Positions 8,182 to 17,016 of a stretch of DNA of 64,000 bases are shown in pieces. Position 1 is the stretch's first letter, and each line of letters starts with the position of its first letter. The position numbers and the translations under genes are program-made. Where the stretch lies: positions 62,001 to 126,000 of the forward strand of contig CAVXLC010000002.1 of the NCBI GenBank assembly GCA_963762545.1, written 5' to 3'. The DNA comes from JABFSM01 sp963762545. GTDB lineage: Bacteria > Gemmatimonadota > Gemmatimonadetes > Gemmatimonadales > GWC2-71-9. The notes below the pieces were generated by a model. It saw nothing but the letters and a program-made list of their open reading frames with translations. It did not search any database and was not told the origin of the DNA.

Positions 8182-8880
8182 ATGCGCGGGAAGATCCTGC
8201 ATTACAACGGCAACGATGGCCAGGGCACCATCGTGGCGGACGGTCAGCAGTATCCCTTCGCCATCGCCATGTGGAAGAGTGAAACCGCGCCCATCGTCGG
8301 GAAGACGGTGGAGGTGGTGGTGGCCGACGGACGCCTCCAGTCGGTGACCCTGGTGAGCGACGATGTCCTGATGCGGGAAAAGACCGCCGAGATCACCGGG
8401 AAGCTCGGCAGCTTCGTGGGCGAGCTGGGGAGCGGACTCGCCAAGGGCGGCGCGGCGGCCGGCGGCTCGTCCATCGTGGGCTTCTACGGGCGGAATCTGC
8501 TGGTCGCGTACGGGGTCTACCTGCTCGGCACCCTGGTCTTCAACGCCATCTCGATCAATATCATGGGCCAGTCCGAGGGCAAGCCGCTCTTCGAGCTGGC
8601 CAGCCTGCTGAGCATGATCGGCGGGGGCGGCGGGGTCAAAGGCGGGCTGATCCTCGCCTACCTGGGCTTCGCGGTGCCGTTCTTCTGGCGGGACCGCCGC
8701 GGCTGGCTGCTGCTGTTGCTCCCCCTGGTGGTGCTGCTGTACGCGCTCTGGTCCGGCCGCCACGCGCTGAGCGGCGCCGGCGGTGATGCGTTCAGCCTGG
8801 GGCTGGGATTCTACCTGGCGCTGCTCTCCGGGATCGTCCTCGCCGCCGGCGGCATGAAGCGGTTCCTCGCCTCGAGCTGA
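8182..8880 (+). CDS. Cold-shock-like N-terminal domain fused to membrane helices
   Basis: A 232-residue protein. The first 60 residues read like a short OB/cold-shock-type barrel: MRGKILHYN, then GQGTIVADGQQYPF, then VGKTVEVVV. They resemble the KGTVKWFN / GFGFI / QVEF pattern, but the RNP aromatic motifs are only partly present. A Gly/Ala-rich linker follows, then four hydrophobic segments (about 110-130, 155-175, 180-200 and 210-230). The ATG at 8182 has AAAGGA upstream. The domain order suggests a membrane-tethered nucleic-acid-binding or small-ligand barrel. No function is assigned. Confidence 0.8.
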   Translation: MRGKILHYNGNDGQGTIVADGQQYPFAIAMWKSETAPIVGKTVEVVVADGRLQSVTLVSDDVLMREKTAEITGKLGSFVGELGSGLAKGGAAAGGSSIVGFYGRNLLVAYGVYLLGTLVFNAISINIMGQSEGKPLFELASLLSMIGGGGGVKGGLILAYLGFAVPFFWRDRRGWLLLLLPLVVLLYALWSGRHALSGAGGDAFSLGLGFYLALLSGIVLAAGGMKRFLASS

Positions 8881-8893
8881 GCAAAGGCAAACA

Positions 8894-8920
8894 GCGCGGC
8901 ACCGGGTGCCGGTGCCGCGC
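8894..8920 (+). terminator. GC-rich stem-loop after the cold-shock/membrane gene
   Basis: A perfect 10-bp stem (GCGCGGCACC at 8894-8903 and its complement at 8911-8920) with a 7-base loop lies 14 bp after the stop at 8880. There is no T-run after it, so it may be a high-G+C terminator without a U tract or a 3' stabilising hairpin. Confidence 0.5.
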
Positions 8921-9028
8921 CGTCGTGTCCCACCGGTGGTGGTCCAGTCACTTGACTGTTGCTTGACCCCGCCCAGCAACTGTTCCTGCGCCCGGGATGG
9001 CCTCCATCTCCCCCTGCAGGAGCGCACC

Positions 9029-10144
9029 ATGAACCGCAAGCTGCTTTGCCTGGCCACGGTGGGGCTCGCCGCGGCCGCGGCCTGCTCCGATTCCAGCATG
9101 ACCGCCCCCAGCACCCCCGATCCGGCGCTGGAGCTGTCGCGCGGGGCCTCGGAGCGCGACAACCGGATTACCGTGATGACCCAGAACATGTACGTGGGCG
9201 CCGATGTCGACGCGGTGATCGGCGCGCTGGCGAGTCCCGATCCCAACGACGATTTCCCCACCTTGCTCGGCGCCATCCAGACCCTGTCCCTGACCGACTA
9301 TCCCTCCCGCGCCAAGGCCTTCGCGAAGGAGATTGACCGGGAGCGGCCCGATATCGTCGGGCTGCAGGAGGTCTCGGTGATCGACCTCGACCTCACCGGC
9401 CTGGGTCTCCCCGTGGTGATCCACCTCGATTTCCTCGGGACGCTCCAGGCCGAGCTCGCCGCGCGGGGCCTCCACTACACGGTGGCGGCACAGGTCAAGA
9501 ACATCACGGCGGCGCCGCTGCCGGGCATCCAGCTGCTGGACTATGACGCGATGCTGGTGAATACCGAGCGGGTCACCGTGACCTCGGCCCAGGGGCGGAA
9601 CTTCACGCTCAACCTCGGCACCGTGGCGCCGGGCATCGACCTCAAGCGAGGCTGGGTCTCCGCCGAGGTCGTGATCGGCGGCCGGCGCTACAGCGTCGCC
9701 AGCAGCCACCTGGAGTCGGGTGATGCGGCGGGATTGGCCGGACTGCGCGCCGCGCAGGCCCAGGAGCTGGCCGTGTCGTTCCCCACCGACCGGCCCAATC
9801 TTCTGATGGGTGATCTGAACGATGTGCCGGACTCGCCGATGTACCAGGTGCTCGCGGGGGCCGGGCTCGACGACGTCTGGAAGACGCTTCGGCCCGGCCA
9901 GGCCGGCTTCACCTGCTGTGAGGTGGCGGACCTGTCCAATGCGGCGCCCCAGTTGGTTCAGCGGCTCGACTACGTGTGGGTCCGCTGGAATACCAGGCAG
10001 GACAAAGTGAAGGGAGAGATCACCCGGATTGGCGCGGAGCCGGCCGACCGGATCGCGGGCCCGTCCTTCAAGATCTGGCCGTCGGATCACGCGGGGCTGG
10101 TGGCCGTGCTCAAGTCGCCGGCCAAGGCGGAACGGGACCGCTAG
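9029..10144 (+). CDS. Exported endonuclease/exonuclease/phosphatase-fold lipoprotein
   Basis: A 371-residue protein with a lipoprotein signal (LAAAAACS). The mature part has the EEP fold: MTQNMY as the first strand, a metal-binding Glu in IVGLQEV, SSHLES, the MGDLNDVP motif for metal and phosphate chemistry, and the terminal SDHAGL histidine. These are the catalytic positions of the family of DNase I, sphingomyelinases and inositol phosphatases. Its location outside the cytoplasm suggests an extracellular nuclease or phosphodiesterase. A CC pair (ATCC near residue 300) could matter for folding. The gene ends three bases before the convergent gene's stop. Confidence 0.85.
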   Translation: MNRKLLCLATVGLAAAAACSDSSMTAPSTPDPALELSRGASERDNRITVMTQNMYVGADVDAVIGALASPDPNDDFPTLLGAIQTLSLTDYPSRAKAFAKEIDRERPDIVGLQEVSVIDLDLTGLGLPVVIHLDFLGTLQAELAARGLHYTVAAQVKNITAAPLPGIQLLDYDAMLVNTERVTVTSAQGRNFTLNLGTVAPGIDLKRGWVSAEVVIGGRRYSVASSHLESGDAAGLAGLRAAQAQELAVSFPTDRPNLLMGDLNDVPDSPMYQVLAGAGLDDVWKTLRPGQAGFTCCEVADLSNAAPQLVQRLDYVWVRWNTRQDKVKGEITRIGAEPADRIAGPSFKIWPSDHAGLVAVLKSPAKAERDR

Positions 10145-10147
10145 CCG

Positions 10148-10825
10148 CTACTCGATCGCCCCCAGCCGCTCCGCCGCGGCGCCCCGATCGAGGAATCCCG
10201 ATTTCTCCAGGAATTCCCGGTCGGGGTACCACGCGAACACCACCGAGCCGTTCGCGATCCGGGCGATGAGGCGCCGGGCCGATTCGCTCGGCACCGCGGG
10301 ACAACCCTCGGTCCGTCCCTGGGAGCCGCGCAGCGCCTTCGCCGCGCTCACGCCCGTGGTGCCGTGGAACACGAGGCCCCGCGCGTAGGCGTTGTCGTTG
10401 ATGCCCGGCTCCAGCCCGTACAGCCTGAGCGAGTGCCCCCGAATCCCCTCGTACGGCAGTCCGGTGATGAAGGTGCCGAGGCTCGACTGGTGGGTGCCGT
10501 CCCGGTTGGAGAAGTGGGTCGCGAACCGGTCCCCCGACCCCTCGCCGTGCGCCACGAAGTCCGAATCCAGGATTTCCCGCGTGACCACGTCCACCACCCA
10601 GAGGCGGCGGACCGTGTCCGGCCGGCTGTAGTCGATGATGGTGAGGGTGAGGCTGGTGGTCTTTCCCTCGGTCGTGGCTTCCTTGTGCGCCGCCAGCGCG
10701 TGGCGAAAGACCTCAGGGGAGATCCCCCCGGGGATGGCGTCGGGCTCCTGCGCCGCCACCCCGGCGGGCGCGACGGCCAGCAGCACCGCGAACAGGCCGG
10801 TTCGGAGGGTCGGGGGTGGTGTCAT
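10148..10825 (-). CDS. Murein L,D-transpeptidase-like protein (YkuD_2 family), copy A
   Basis: A 225-residue secreted protein with a signal peptide ending near AGVAAQ (residue 26). It matches the murein L,D-transpeptidase catalytic family PF13645: LTIIDYSRP, RLWVVDV, a FSNRDGTHQSSLGTF stretch, His154 in FHGT and the nucleophile Cys175 in RTEGCPAV. Such enzymes are thought to act on peptidoglycan cross-links. Copy B lies 59 bp upstream on the same strand with the same motif order, so this is a tandem duplication. GTG or ATG choices further upstream would read into the intergenic region; the ATG at 10825 starts a normal signal sequence. Confidence 0.85.
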   Translation of the reverse strand: MTPPPTLRTGLFAVLLAVAPAGVAAQEPDAIPGGISPEVFRHALAAHKEATTEGKTTSLTLTIIDYSRPDTVRRLWVVDVVTREILDSDFVAHGEGSGDRFATHFSNRDGTHQSSLGTFITGLPYEGIRGHSLRLYGLEPGINDNAYARGLVFHGTTGVSAAKALRGSQGRTEGCPAVPSESARRLIARIANGSVVFAWYPDREFLEKSGFLDRGAAAERLGAIE

Positions 10826-10884
10826 CGCCCATGGGGACGGGCCAGCGGTTGCCCTGCGCACAGGCCGATTTCCCGCTGGCCGCG

Positions 10885-11571
10885 TTATCGGTCGCCGCTC
10901 GCCGCGGCTAGGTCCCGGTCCAGGTACTCGGAGGTCGCCAGGAAGCGCCGGTCCGGATACCACGCGAAGACTACGACCCCATTCTCGATCCGCCGGATCA
11001 GCCGCCGGGCCGATTCCTTGGGCACCGCGGGACAGCCTTCGGTGCGGCCCATGGATCCGTTGCGGGCCCGCGCGGCGCTGACGTTGGGAGTGCCGTGGAT
11101 CACGATCCCCCGGGTCCAGGCGTTGTCGTTGATGCCCGGCTCCAGCCCGCGCAGCCGGAGCGAAAGCCCCCGGACCCCGATATAGCTCGTCGCGGTGATG
11201 AAGGTGCCGAGGCTCGATTGGTGGGTCCCGTCGCGGTTGGAGAACTGGGTGGCCCAGAGGCCTCCGGAGCGTTCCCCGTGGGCCACGTACTCCGTCTCCA
11301 GGACCTCGTGGGTGCCCAGGTCCACCACCCAGAGCCGCGGCTCGGTGGAGGGACGGGTGTAGTCGATGATCGTGAGCAGCGGACTGGCGGTCTGACCCTC
11401 GAGCGTGGCCTGCCGGTGGGCGGCCAGCCCGTGCGCCCAGGCCTCGGCGGAAATCCCCTCCGGCGCGAATTCCGAATCGACGGCGCCAGGGGCGAGCGTG
11501 GTGCGGGGTGCCGCGCAGGCCGCCGCCACGACGAGCGCCGGCGCCAGGCGGGGGAAGAGTCTATGGACCAT
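10885..11571 (-). CDS. Murein L,D-transpeptidase-like lipoprotein (YkuD_2 family), copy B
   Basis: A 228-residue paralogue of the downstream gene. The N terminus carries a lipobox-like AAACA around C19, so this copy is probably lipid-anchored while copy A is free. Catalytic positions are retained: His159 in VIHGT and Cys180 in RTEGCPAV. The core, from LTIIDY to FAWYPDR, is closely similar between the two, while the N- and C-terminal tails differ. The two genes are probably one transcription unit, with this one first. The pair may supply soluble and membrane-bound versions of the same wall-modifying activity. Confidence 0.84.
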   Translation of the reverse strand: MVHRLFPRLAPALVVAAACAAPRTTLAPGAVDSEFAPEGISAEAWAHGLAAHRQATLEGQTASPLLTIIDYTRPSTEPRLWVVDLGTHEVLETEYVAHGERSGGLWATQFSNRDGTHQSSLGTFITATSYIGVRGLSLRLRGLEPGINDNAWTRGIVIHGTPNVSAARARNGSMGRTEGCPAVPKESARRLIRRIENGVVVFAWYPDRRFLATSEYLDRDLAAASGDR

Positions 11572-11706
11572 GGGGACGGAAGGGGCAATCCACGTGCCCC
11601 GGCACCGTCCAATTCCTGGCTAGCCGGGCCCGGTGTGGCTGCGCACCTTAGCCGCGCCGACCGAAGATCTGACAGCGGGTAACCCTTGCGGGCTGCGACC
11701 CGCCGG

Positions 11707-12054
11707 TCAATGCGCTTCCGGGACCGCCTTCGCCAGGCTGGCGGTGAGCTTGGCCAGCACCGCTTGCAGAATCGCGCATTCCCGGTGCCGGGCGCTCATC
11801 GAGCCGCTCTCGAATTCCCGATTCAGGCCGTCACAGAACTCGATCGCCCGGCGAAGCCGGAACCGCTGCAAGGCCAGCCCGTCGTTTCCCTCGGCTGCGG
11901 CGGACATGATGGCCCAGATGCGGAGCCGGATCTCGTCGACGGCGCTCTTGAGATCCTCCAGGGCATCCTTCTGGATCCGTCCGCTGCCGACCTGCGCCTC
12001 CACCGCCTGAAGCGTGAGCCGGATGCTGTGGACCTGGCTGGCAAGGGTCTCCAC
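11707..12054 (-). CDS. Small helical protein of unknown function
   Basis: A 115-residue protein starting at a GTG (12054) with a strong GAGGAGG ribosome site. There is no signal peptide. The sequence is almost all helix-forming, with heptad-like spacing (LASQVHSIRLTLQAVEAQV; ALEDLKSAVDEIRLRIWAIM), which suggests a helical bundle or coiled-coil dimer. I do not recognise a family. It stands alone between the L,D-transpeptidase pair and the divergent ABC exporter operon. Confidence 0.65.
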   Translation of the reverse strand: METLASQVHSIRLTLQAVEAQVGSGRIQKDALEDLKSAVDEIRLRIWAIMSAAAEGNDGLALQRFRLRRAIEFCDGLNREFESGSMSARHRECAILQAVLAKLTASLAKAVPEAH

Positions 12055-12121
12055 GTGTCCTCCTCTCGGGAGCTCCCCGACCCCGAAACCGGGTTAGGCC
12101 ACCGGCCTCGGGGGGAACCCC

Positions 12122-12142
12122 AACGTATATAAATATGCGCAA
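12122..12142. promoter_or_regulatory. AT-rich divergent promoter region
   Basis: TATATAAATATGCGCAAAAT lies between the divergent helical-protein gene and ABC exporter operon, and is the most AT-rich patch for several kilobases. It could supply a -10 element to either strand (TATAAA or ATATTTATAT). No convincing -35 at proper spacing is seen, so the direction is undecided. Confidence 0.35.
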
Positions 12143-12202
12143 AATCCCCGCCAAAGGGGTCATGCGGGGCCACCCGAGCGCCGCCGCGGTAGATTCCGGC
12201 CC

Positions 12203-12931
12203 ATGCCCGGTGCGATGATCGAAGTCTCCTCGCTGTCCAAGTCCTACGGGACCGTCACCGCGGTCGACTCGCTCTCGTTCACCGTCGCCGCCGGTGAGGT
12301 CCTGGGACTGGTCGGTCCCAACGGCGCCGGGAAGACCACCACCCTGCGCTGCCTCTGCGGTATCATCAACCCCACGGCGGGAAGCATCCGCGTCGCCGAT
12401 CACGACCTCGCCTCCCAGGGCCCCCGGGCCAAGGCGCAGCTCGCCTTCGTGCCCGACGAGCCGCAGCTCTTCGACTATCTCACCGTGGACGAGCACCTCA
12501 AGTTCGTGGGACGGCTCTACGGCGTGGCCGACGCGGGAGAGCGGGCGCCCCACCTGCTGGAGGAGCTGGAGCTGACCGACAAGCGGCGCTCGCTCCCCGG
12601 CGAGCTCTCCCGCGGGATGAAGCAGAAGCTCGCCATCGCCTGCGGCCTGCTCCACCGTCCCCGGGCGCTGATCCTCGACGAGCCCCTCACCGGCCTCGAC
12701 CCCGCCGGCATCAAGAAGATGCGCGCCACCATCGCCGACCGGGCCCGCGAGGGCGCCGCGGTGATCCTGAGCTCTCACCTGCTGCACCTGGTGGAGGAGC
12801 TCTGCACCCGCATTCTGGTGATCCGGAAAGGGAAGTGCGTGGCCCTGGGGACCCTGCCGGAGATCGTGGCCACCCGGCCCGACCTGGCCGGCAAGACCCT
12901 CGAGGACATCTTCCTCGCCCTGACCGCATGA
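12203..12931 (+). CDS. ABC transporter ATP-binding protein
   Basis: A 242-residue ABC ATPase of the exporter type. Walker A is GPNGAGKT (about 39-46), the signature is LSRGMKQ, Walker B is ALILDEP followed by LTGLDP, and the switch histidine is in SSHLLH. It would power the membrane partner encoded immediately downstream, whose ATG overlaps this gene's stop by four bases (ATGA), indicating translational coupling. The cargo is not deducible. The two-gene arrangement resembles export systems for antibiotics, lipids or peptides. Confidence 0.93.
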   Translation: MPGAMIEVSSLSKSYGTVTAVDSLSFTVAAGEVLGLVGPNGAGKTTTLRCLCGIINPTAGSIRVADHDLASQGPRAKAQLAFVPDEPQLFDYLTVDEHLKFVGRLYGVADAGERAPHLLEELELTDKRRSLPGELSRGMKQKLAIACGLLHRPRALILDEPLTGLDPAGIKKMRATIADRAREGAAVILSSHLLHLVEELCTRILVIRKGKCVALGTLPEIVATRPDLAGKTLEDIFLALTA

Positions 12932-14637
12932 CCGGTACCCCCGGCGCGCTGGCCTTCCTCATCGCGCGGACCACCCGCAACCGGATCGCCCGGCAGCTGG
13001 GCCGCCTCAAGAGCCCCCGCTACGCCATCGCCGCGATCGTCGGGCTCCTTTACTTCTGGATGGTCTTCGCGCGGCCCGGCATCCCGTCCTCATCGCCCGG
13101 CGTCCGGACCAGCCCGACACTGGGGACGCTGGGCGGGATCGGATTCGCGATCACGGTGCTCACCTGGTGGCTCCGCGGCGGCGTGACCGGCGCGCTGGCC
13201 TTCCAGCCCGCCGAGGTCCAGCTGCTCTTTCCCGCGCCGGTGTCCCGGCGCGCCCTCATCGCGTACAAGGTGCTGCGGTCCCAGCTCCTCCTCCTGCTGA
13301 GCGGTGTCCTCTGGACCCTGCTGACCCGGAGCTGGGGCGTGACCCTGATCGCCCCGCTCCGGTTCCTGACCATCTGGGGGTTCTTCTCGGTGCTGAGCCT
13401 GCATCGCCTCGGCACCGCCCTGGTGATGACCGAGCCGGTCACCGGCGGGCGCCGGGCCGCGCTCTACCTCGGCAAGGCGCTGGCCGCCGCCGCCGTGGTG
13501 GGGCTGGTGGCCGGGGTCGGCCCGGTGCTCCTGCAGCTTCGGACCCTCGGCTTCGCCGAGGGATTCCGCGCCATCGGCGCGGCGCTCGCCCTGCCCCCCG
13601 CCGCCTGGGCCCTGGCGCCGTTCCGGCTCATGCTGGCCCCGCTCTACGCGCCCACCTTCGCGGCCTGGACCCTGTCCTTCGGGATCGTGCTGGGCGTCGT
13701 GGTGCTGCACCTGGTCTGGGTCCTCGCCATGAACGTGAAGTTCGAGGAAGTGGCCGCGACGGCATCCGCCGACATGGCCAAACGGATCGCGGCGTTCCGC
13801 GAGCGGCGCGCCGGCGGCGCCCCGCTCATCCGGCCCGGCAAGGTGGTCCGGAGCTGGCTGCCGCTGGCGCCGGTCGGGCGCCCGGCGGTGGCCATCGTCT
13901 GGAAGAACACCATCGCCCTCATCCGAACCGGAATCCTCCGCGCGGCCATCATGGTTGCGGTGATTCTGATCGCCATGTCGGGTGTGATGCTGCGCGCCGA
14001 GGGGGGCGCGGGGCCCGCCACGTCCATTCCGTTCCTCATCCTCGCGGGGATGGCGTTCGTGCTGGGACCCCGCATGGTGCGCAATGATCTCCGCCAGGAC
14101 CTGCTGAGCCTCGCCTCGATCAAGACCTACCCGCTCTCGGGGCCGATGGTGGTGCTGGCGGAAATGGCCTCGCCCACCCTGGTGCTCTCGGTCTTTCAGG
14201 CGGTGATGCTCGGGATGGCGTTCGTCACCCTGCCGGCCGACTACCGCGCCACCTTCGACCTGTCCTCCAGCCTGGCGGTGGCGGTCGTCGCCCCCTTCGC
14301 GCTGGTGGCGATCAACGCCGCCAGCGTCGGCATTCAGAACGCCGTCGCGCTGCTGTTTCCGGGCTGGGTGCGCCTGGGTGCCGACTCCGGGGGGATCGAG
14401 GCGATCGGTCAGACCCTGGTGGTGACCATCGGATCGATGCTGGTGCTGCTGCTCGGGCTGCTGTTGCCGGCGGGCGCCGCCATTGCGTTTGCGACGCTGC
14501 TGCGCCCCTCGCTGGGTGGGATCGGCCTGGCGCTGGGGGGCGGGGTCGGAGTCATTGCGCTGGGCATCGAGATCGGATTCCTGGTGGGCGGGCTCGGTGC
14601 CCTCTTCGAGCGCACCGATCCCGCCGCGATGACCTGA
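12928..14637 (+). CDS. ABC exporter membrane subunit (PF16962-like)
   Basis: A 569-residue protein with many hydrophobic segments spread over the whole length and a charged cytoplasmic loop around residues 270-310. It resembles the putative ABC exporter family PF16962: an N-terminal RTTRNRIARQLGRLKSPRY, a FQPAEVQLLFPAPVSRRALI motif near residue 95, and repeated membrane blocks. It forms the channel for the ATPase encoded just upstream (ATGA overlap). It ends seven bases from the stop of the convergent outer-membrane protein gene. Confidence 0.82.
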   Translation: MTGTPGALAFLIARTTRNRIARQLGRLKSPRYAIAAIVGLLYFWMVFARPGIPSSSPGVRTSPTLGTLGGIGFAITVLTWWLRGGVTGALAFQPAEVQLLFPAPVSRRALIAYKVLRSQLLLLLSGVLWTLLTRSWGVTLIAPLRFLTIWGFFSVLSLHRLGTALVMTEPVTGGRRAALYLGKALAAAAVVGLVAGVGPVLLQLRTLGFAEGFRAIGAALALPPAAWALAPFRLMLAPLYAPTFAAWTLSFGIVLGVVVLHLVWVLAMNVKFEEVAATASADMAKRIAAFRERRAGGAPLIRPGKVVRSWLPLAPVGRPAVAIVWKNTIALIRTGILRAAIMVAVILIAMSGVMLRAEGGAGPATSIPFLILAGMAFVLGPRMVRNDLRQDLLSLASIKTYPLSGPMVVLAEMASPTLVLSVFQAVMLGMAFVTLPADYRATFDLSSSLAVAVVAPFALVAINAASVGIQNAVALLFPGWVRLGADSGGIEAIGQTLVVTIGSMLVLLLGLLLPAGAAIAFATLLRPSLGGIGLALGGGVGVIALGIEIGFLVGGLGALFERTDPAAMT

Positions 14638-14644
14638 GCCGGCG

Positions 14645-16846
14645 CTACAGCCTCCCGTCGAAGTAGAGGTCGAACCGCCAGCCGGTCGGCGCCCGCATCC
14701 CGCGGGCGAGGTCCAGCCGGATCAATCCGTCGAGGATGCTGGCGCCGACGCCGCTGCCGAGCAGCGGCTTGCCGTACCGGAACGCTCCCCGGTCACCCGC
14801 CCACCCGATGTCGCTGAACGCTGCGAGCCGGAACCCCGGGAACGCATTGGCCACTTCCACCCGGCCGCGCCAATACGCCTCACCGGCGGTGACGGCGCCG
14901 GAGTATCCCCGGAGCGTCGCGGGGCCGCCCAGATAGAACCGTCCCTGCACCGGGACCGATCCGGTCGTGGTGCCCGCCGAAGCCTCGATCGCCACCGCCA
15001 GCGGCCCGCTCGGCGTGACGATGGCGCGGATGGTGGCGCTGCCGCGCCCGAACCGGTAGTCGCCGCCCGCGGCATCCACCGTCGCCTCACCGCCCACCTG
15101 GAGCGAGCGGGACAGCGGCTGGTTGCCGCGCAGCGTCACCGAGGCCCCGAACTGCTGCGCCCGGTCGGCCACGACGTTGGGCCGGAACCGCTGGTTGGAG
15201 TCGAAGATGTGGGGGATGCTGAACGACGTCTCGACCGACGCGGGCTTCTGGCTCTCGGTGTAGATCCGCCAGCTCCACCAGCCGGTTTCGGTGTTCTCGC
15301 CGGTGAGCTCGACCCCCAGAGTGCGGAAATAGTCGCCGTCGTCGCGCTGCGCGATCACCCCCCAGACCGTGTTCACGATCCCGAACGGCTTGGTGTCGGG
15401 ATTCACCGCCGCCAGGCGGCGGTACCCGCCCAGCCGGAACCGGCTGCGCCCTCCCAGCGACACCCCCAGCTCGGCGTTGGGCACTCCGTCCGCGATGCCG
15501 ATCCGGCCCAGCCCGTCGGCCACCAGCCGGCCCCGCTGCGCCGTGCCGGACAACCCGAGCGAGAGCCCCTCCACCCGGTTGTATCGCGCGTTCCGGAGCA
15601 GCGCGCTCAGATGCCTGGGCACCTCGACCCGGTCCACCCTCGGAACCCCGGGCATCTGCTTGATGGCGTCGGCCAGGCCGCGCAGCTCCGAGTCGGTGAT
15701 CAGGTCGCCCATCTCGAGCACCGGGGGCCCGAGCGTCGTGCTCGAGAGCAGCGACAGCGTGTCCTTGGGGATCACCACCACGAGCACGCTGTCGTCGCGC
15801 TCGTGGGGGTGCCAGCAGGCGCGGACCGCCGCCCGGTCGTTCTCGTCGGCCTGGTCGAGGCATTCCGCCCGCGCCTTGCGCCGCGCCGATCGCCGGGCCC
15901 GCTCCGCTTCGGGATCGGGCGGCATGGTGTCCCGCTCCTGGTGCCGCACCGTGCCGGCGGGCCGGAAGGTGCTCCCTTCCGGCGGCGGGGTGCCCCCTTC
16001 CACCTCGTAGTCGCTGTACAGCCGCTCGAACTTGAGCGGCATGCCGAGCCAGGAGCCCACGTTCGCCACCGCATCGAGCGCCGCGTAGCGGAGCATCCAC
16101 CACCGATTCTCGTAGAGGCCGTACTCCAGCGTGACGAACTTGATTTCCGCCTTGGCGTTGACCCAGTCGGGCACGTCCTGCATGTCCTCCGGGTCCGCGT
16201 CGCGCCGGAGCTCGTAGGGCCGGGCCGGGCGGAACACCGCCCGCACCAGGCCGTAGGTGTCGGCGTCGAACCAGAGCGCGCCCGCCATGAGCTTCCAGTC
16301 GGCGCGCCGGGGCGTGATCTTGAGCTGGAGCAGCCGGATCTTCTTGCCGGTGGCCAGGGTGATGACGGTGGTGTCGCCGATGGCAAACCTGTAGTCCTGC
16401 TCGCCGCCTTCCTTGAGCGGATAGACAAACCCGTCCTCGTCCACCCCGATCATGCCGAGGTAGTCTTCGGCCGGATTCACCACCAGCCAGCGGACGTCCG
16501 AATCGAGGTCCTCGGGCACCCGGTCCTTCCGCATGGCCACCGGAATCGCCTCCCGGGCCCCGGTGATGGTGATGGTGCTGGGGCCGTCCCGCTTCCAGGC
16601 GATGTTGGCCGCGAGCTCCTGGTGGTACAGCATCCGATCCCGGGACAGGGCATGGACGCCGGCCCCCAGCCGCTGGGAGACGGTGGCGGTGTAGGAGGTG
16701 ACCAGCCGCTCGTTCCGCTCCCGGGCCCCCCGCGCGCGGGCCACCAGGATCGCGGTGGCCGAATCGGCGTAGCTGTCGGGCGGGATGGCCGCCGGTCTGG
16801 GTGGCGGAGCCTGGACCAGCGACAGGGCGAGCAGAATGGACGTCAT
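14645..16846 (-). CDS. Outer-membrane Omp85/BamA-like barrel protein with N-terminal periplasmic region
   Basis: A 733-residue exported protein. The ATG at 16846 begins a short signal (MTSILLALSLVQA); a TTG three codons upstream is a weaker choice. Residues up to about 360 form a soluble region. The C-terminal part alternates amphipathic strands typical of a surface-antigen barrel: YLGGPATLRGY matches the Omp85 strand-loop with a conserved LRGY-type Arg, and a final RFDLYFDGRL strand follows. An Arg/Ala/Glu-rich insert (RRSARRKARAE) occurs midway, with cysteines at about 335 and 346. Function may be outer-membrane assembly or lipid or protein transport. It diverges from the M61 gene. Confidence 0.75.
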   Translation of the reverse strand: MTSILLALSLVQAPPPRPAAIPPDSYADSATAILVARARGARERNERLVTSYTATVSQRLGAGVHALSRDRMLYHQELAANIAWKRDGPSTITITGAREAIPVAMRKDRVPEDLDSDVRWLVVNPAEDYLGMIGVDEDGFVYPLKEGGEQDYRFAIGDTTVITLATGKKIRLLQLKITPRRADWKLMAGALWFDADTYGLVRAVFRPARPYELRRDADPEDMQDVPDWVNAKAEIKFVTLEYGLYENRWWMLRYAALDAVANVGSWLGMPLKFERLYSDYEVEGGTPPPEGSTFRPAGTVRHQERDTMPPDPEAERARRSARRKARAECLDQADENDRAAVRACWHPHERDDSVLVVVIPKDTLSLLSSTTLGPPVLEMGDLITDSELRGLADAIKQMPGVPRVDRVEVPRHLSALLRNARYNRVEGLSLGLSGTAQRGRLVADGLGRIGIADGVPNAELGVSLGGRSRFRLGGYRRLAAVNPDTKPFGIVNTVWGVIAQRDDGDYFRTLGVELTGENTETGWWSWRIYTESQKPASVETSFSIPHIFDSNQRFRPNVVADRAQQFGASVTLRGNQPLSRSLQVGGEATVDAAGGDYRFGRGSATIRAIVTPSGPLAVAIEASAGTTTGSVPVQGRFYLGGPATLRGYSGAVTAGEAYWRGRVEVANAFPGFRLAAFSDIGWAGDRGAFRYGKPLLGSGVGASILDGLIRLDLARGMRAPTGWRFDLYFDGRL

Positions 16847-17016
16847 GTCCGGCAACCTACGGCTCGGCTCGGGGCATTGTTTCGAAAAGGAACCAGTGTT
16901 GGCGCCGGGGAGATGGCGATACCGGGCCCCTCCACCCGAAACTTCCCCGGGTGCCCCGCGTCAGGCTTTCAGATTCCCTGAATGACGCGCGACCCTCCAC
17001 TCCGGCTTCCGAGTCC

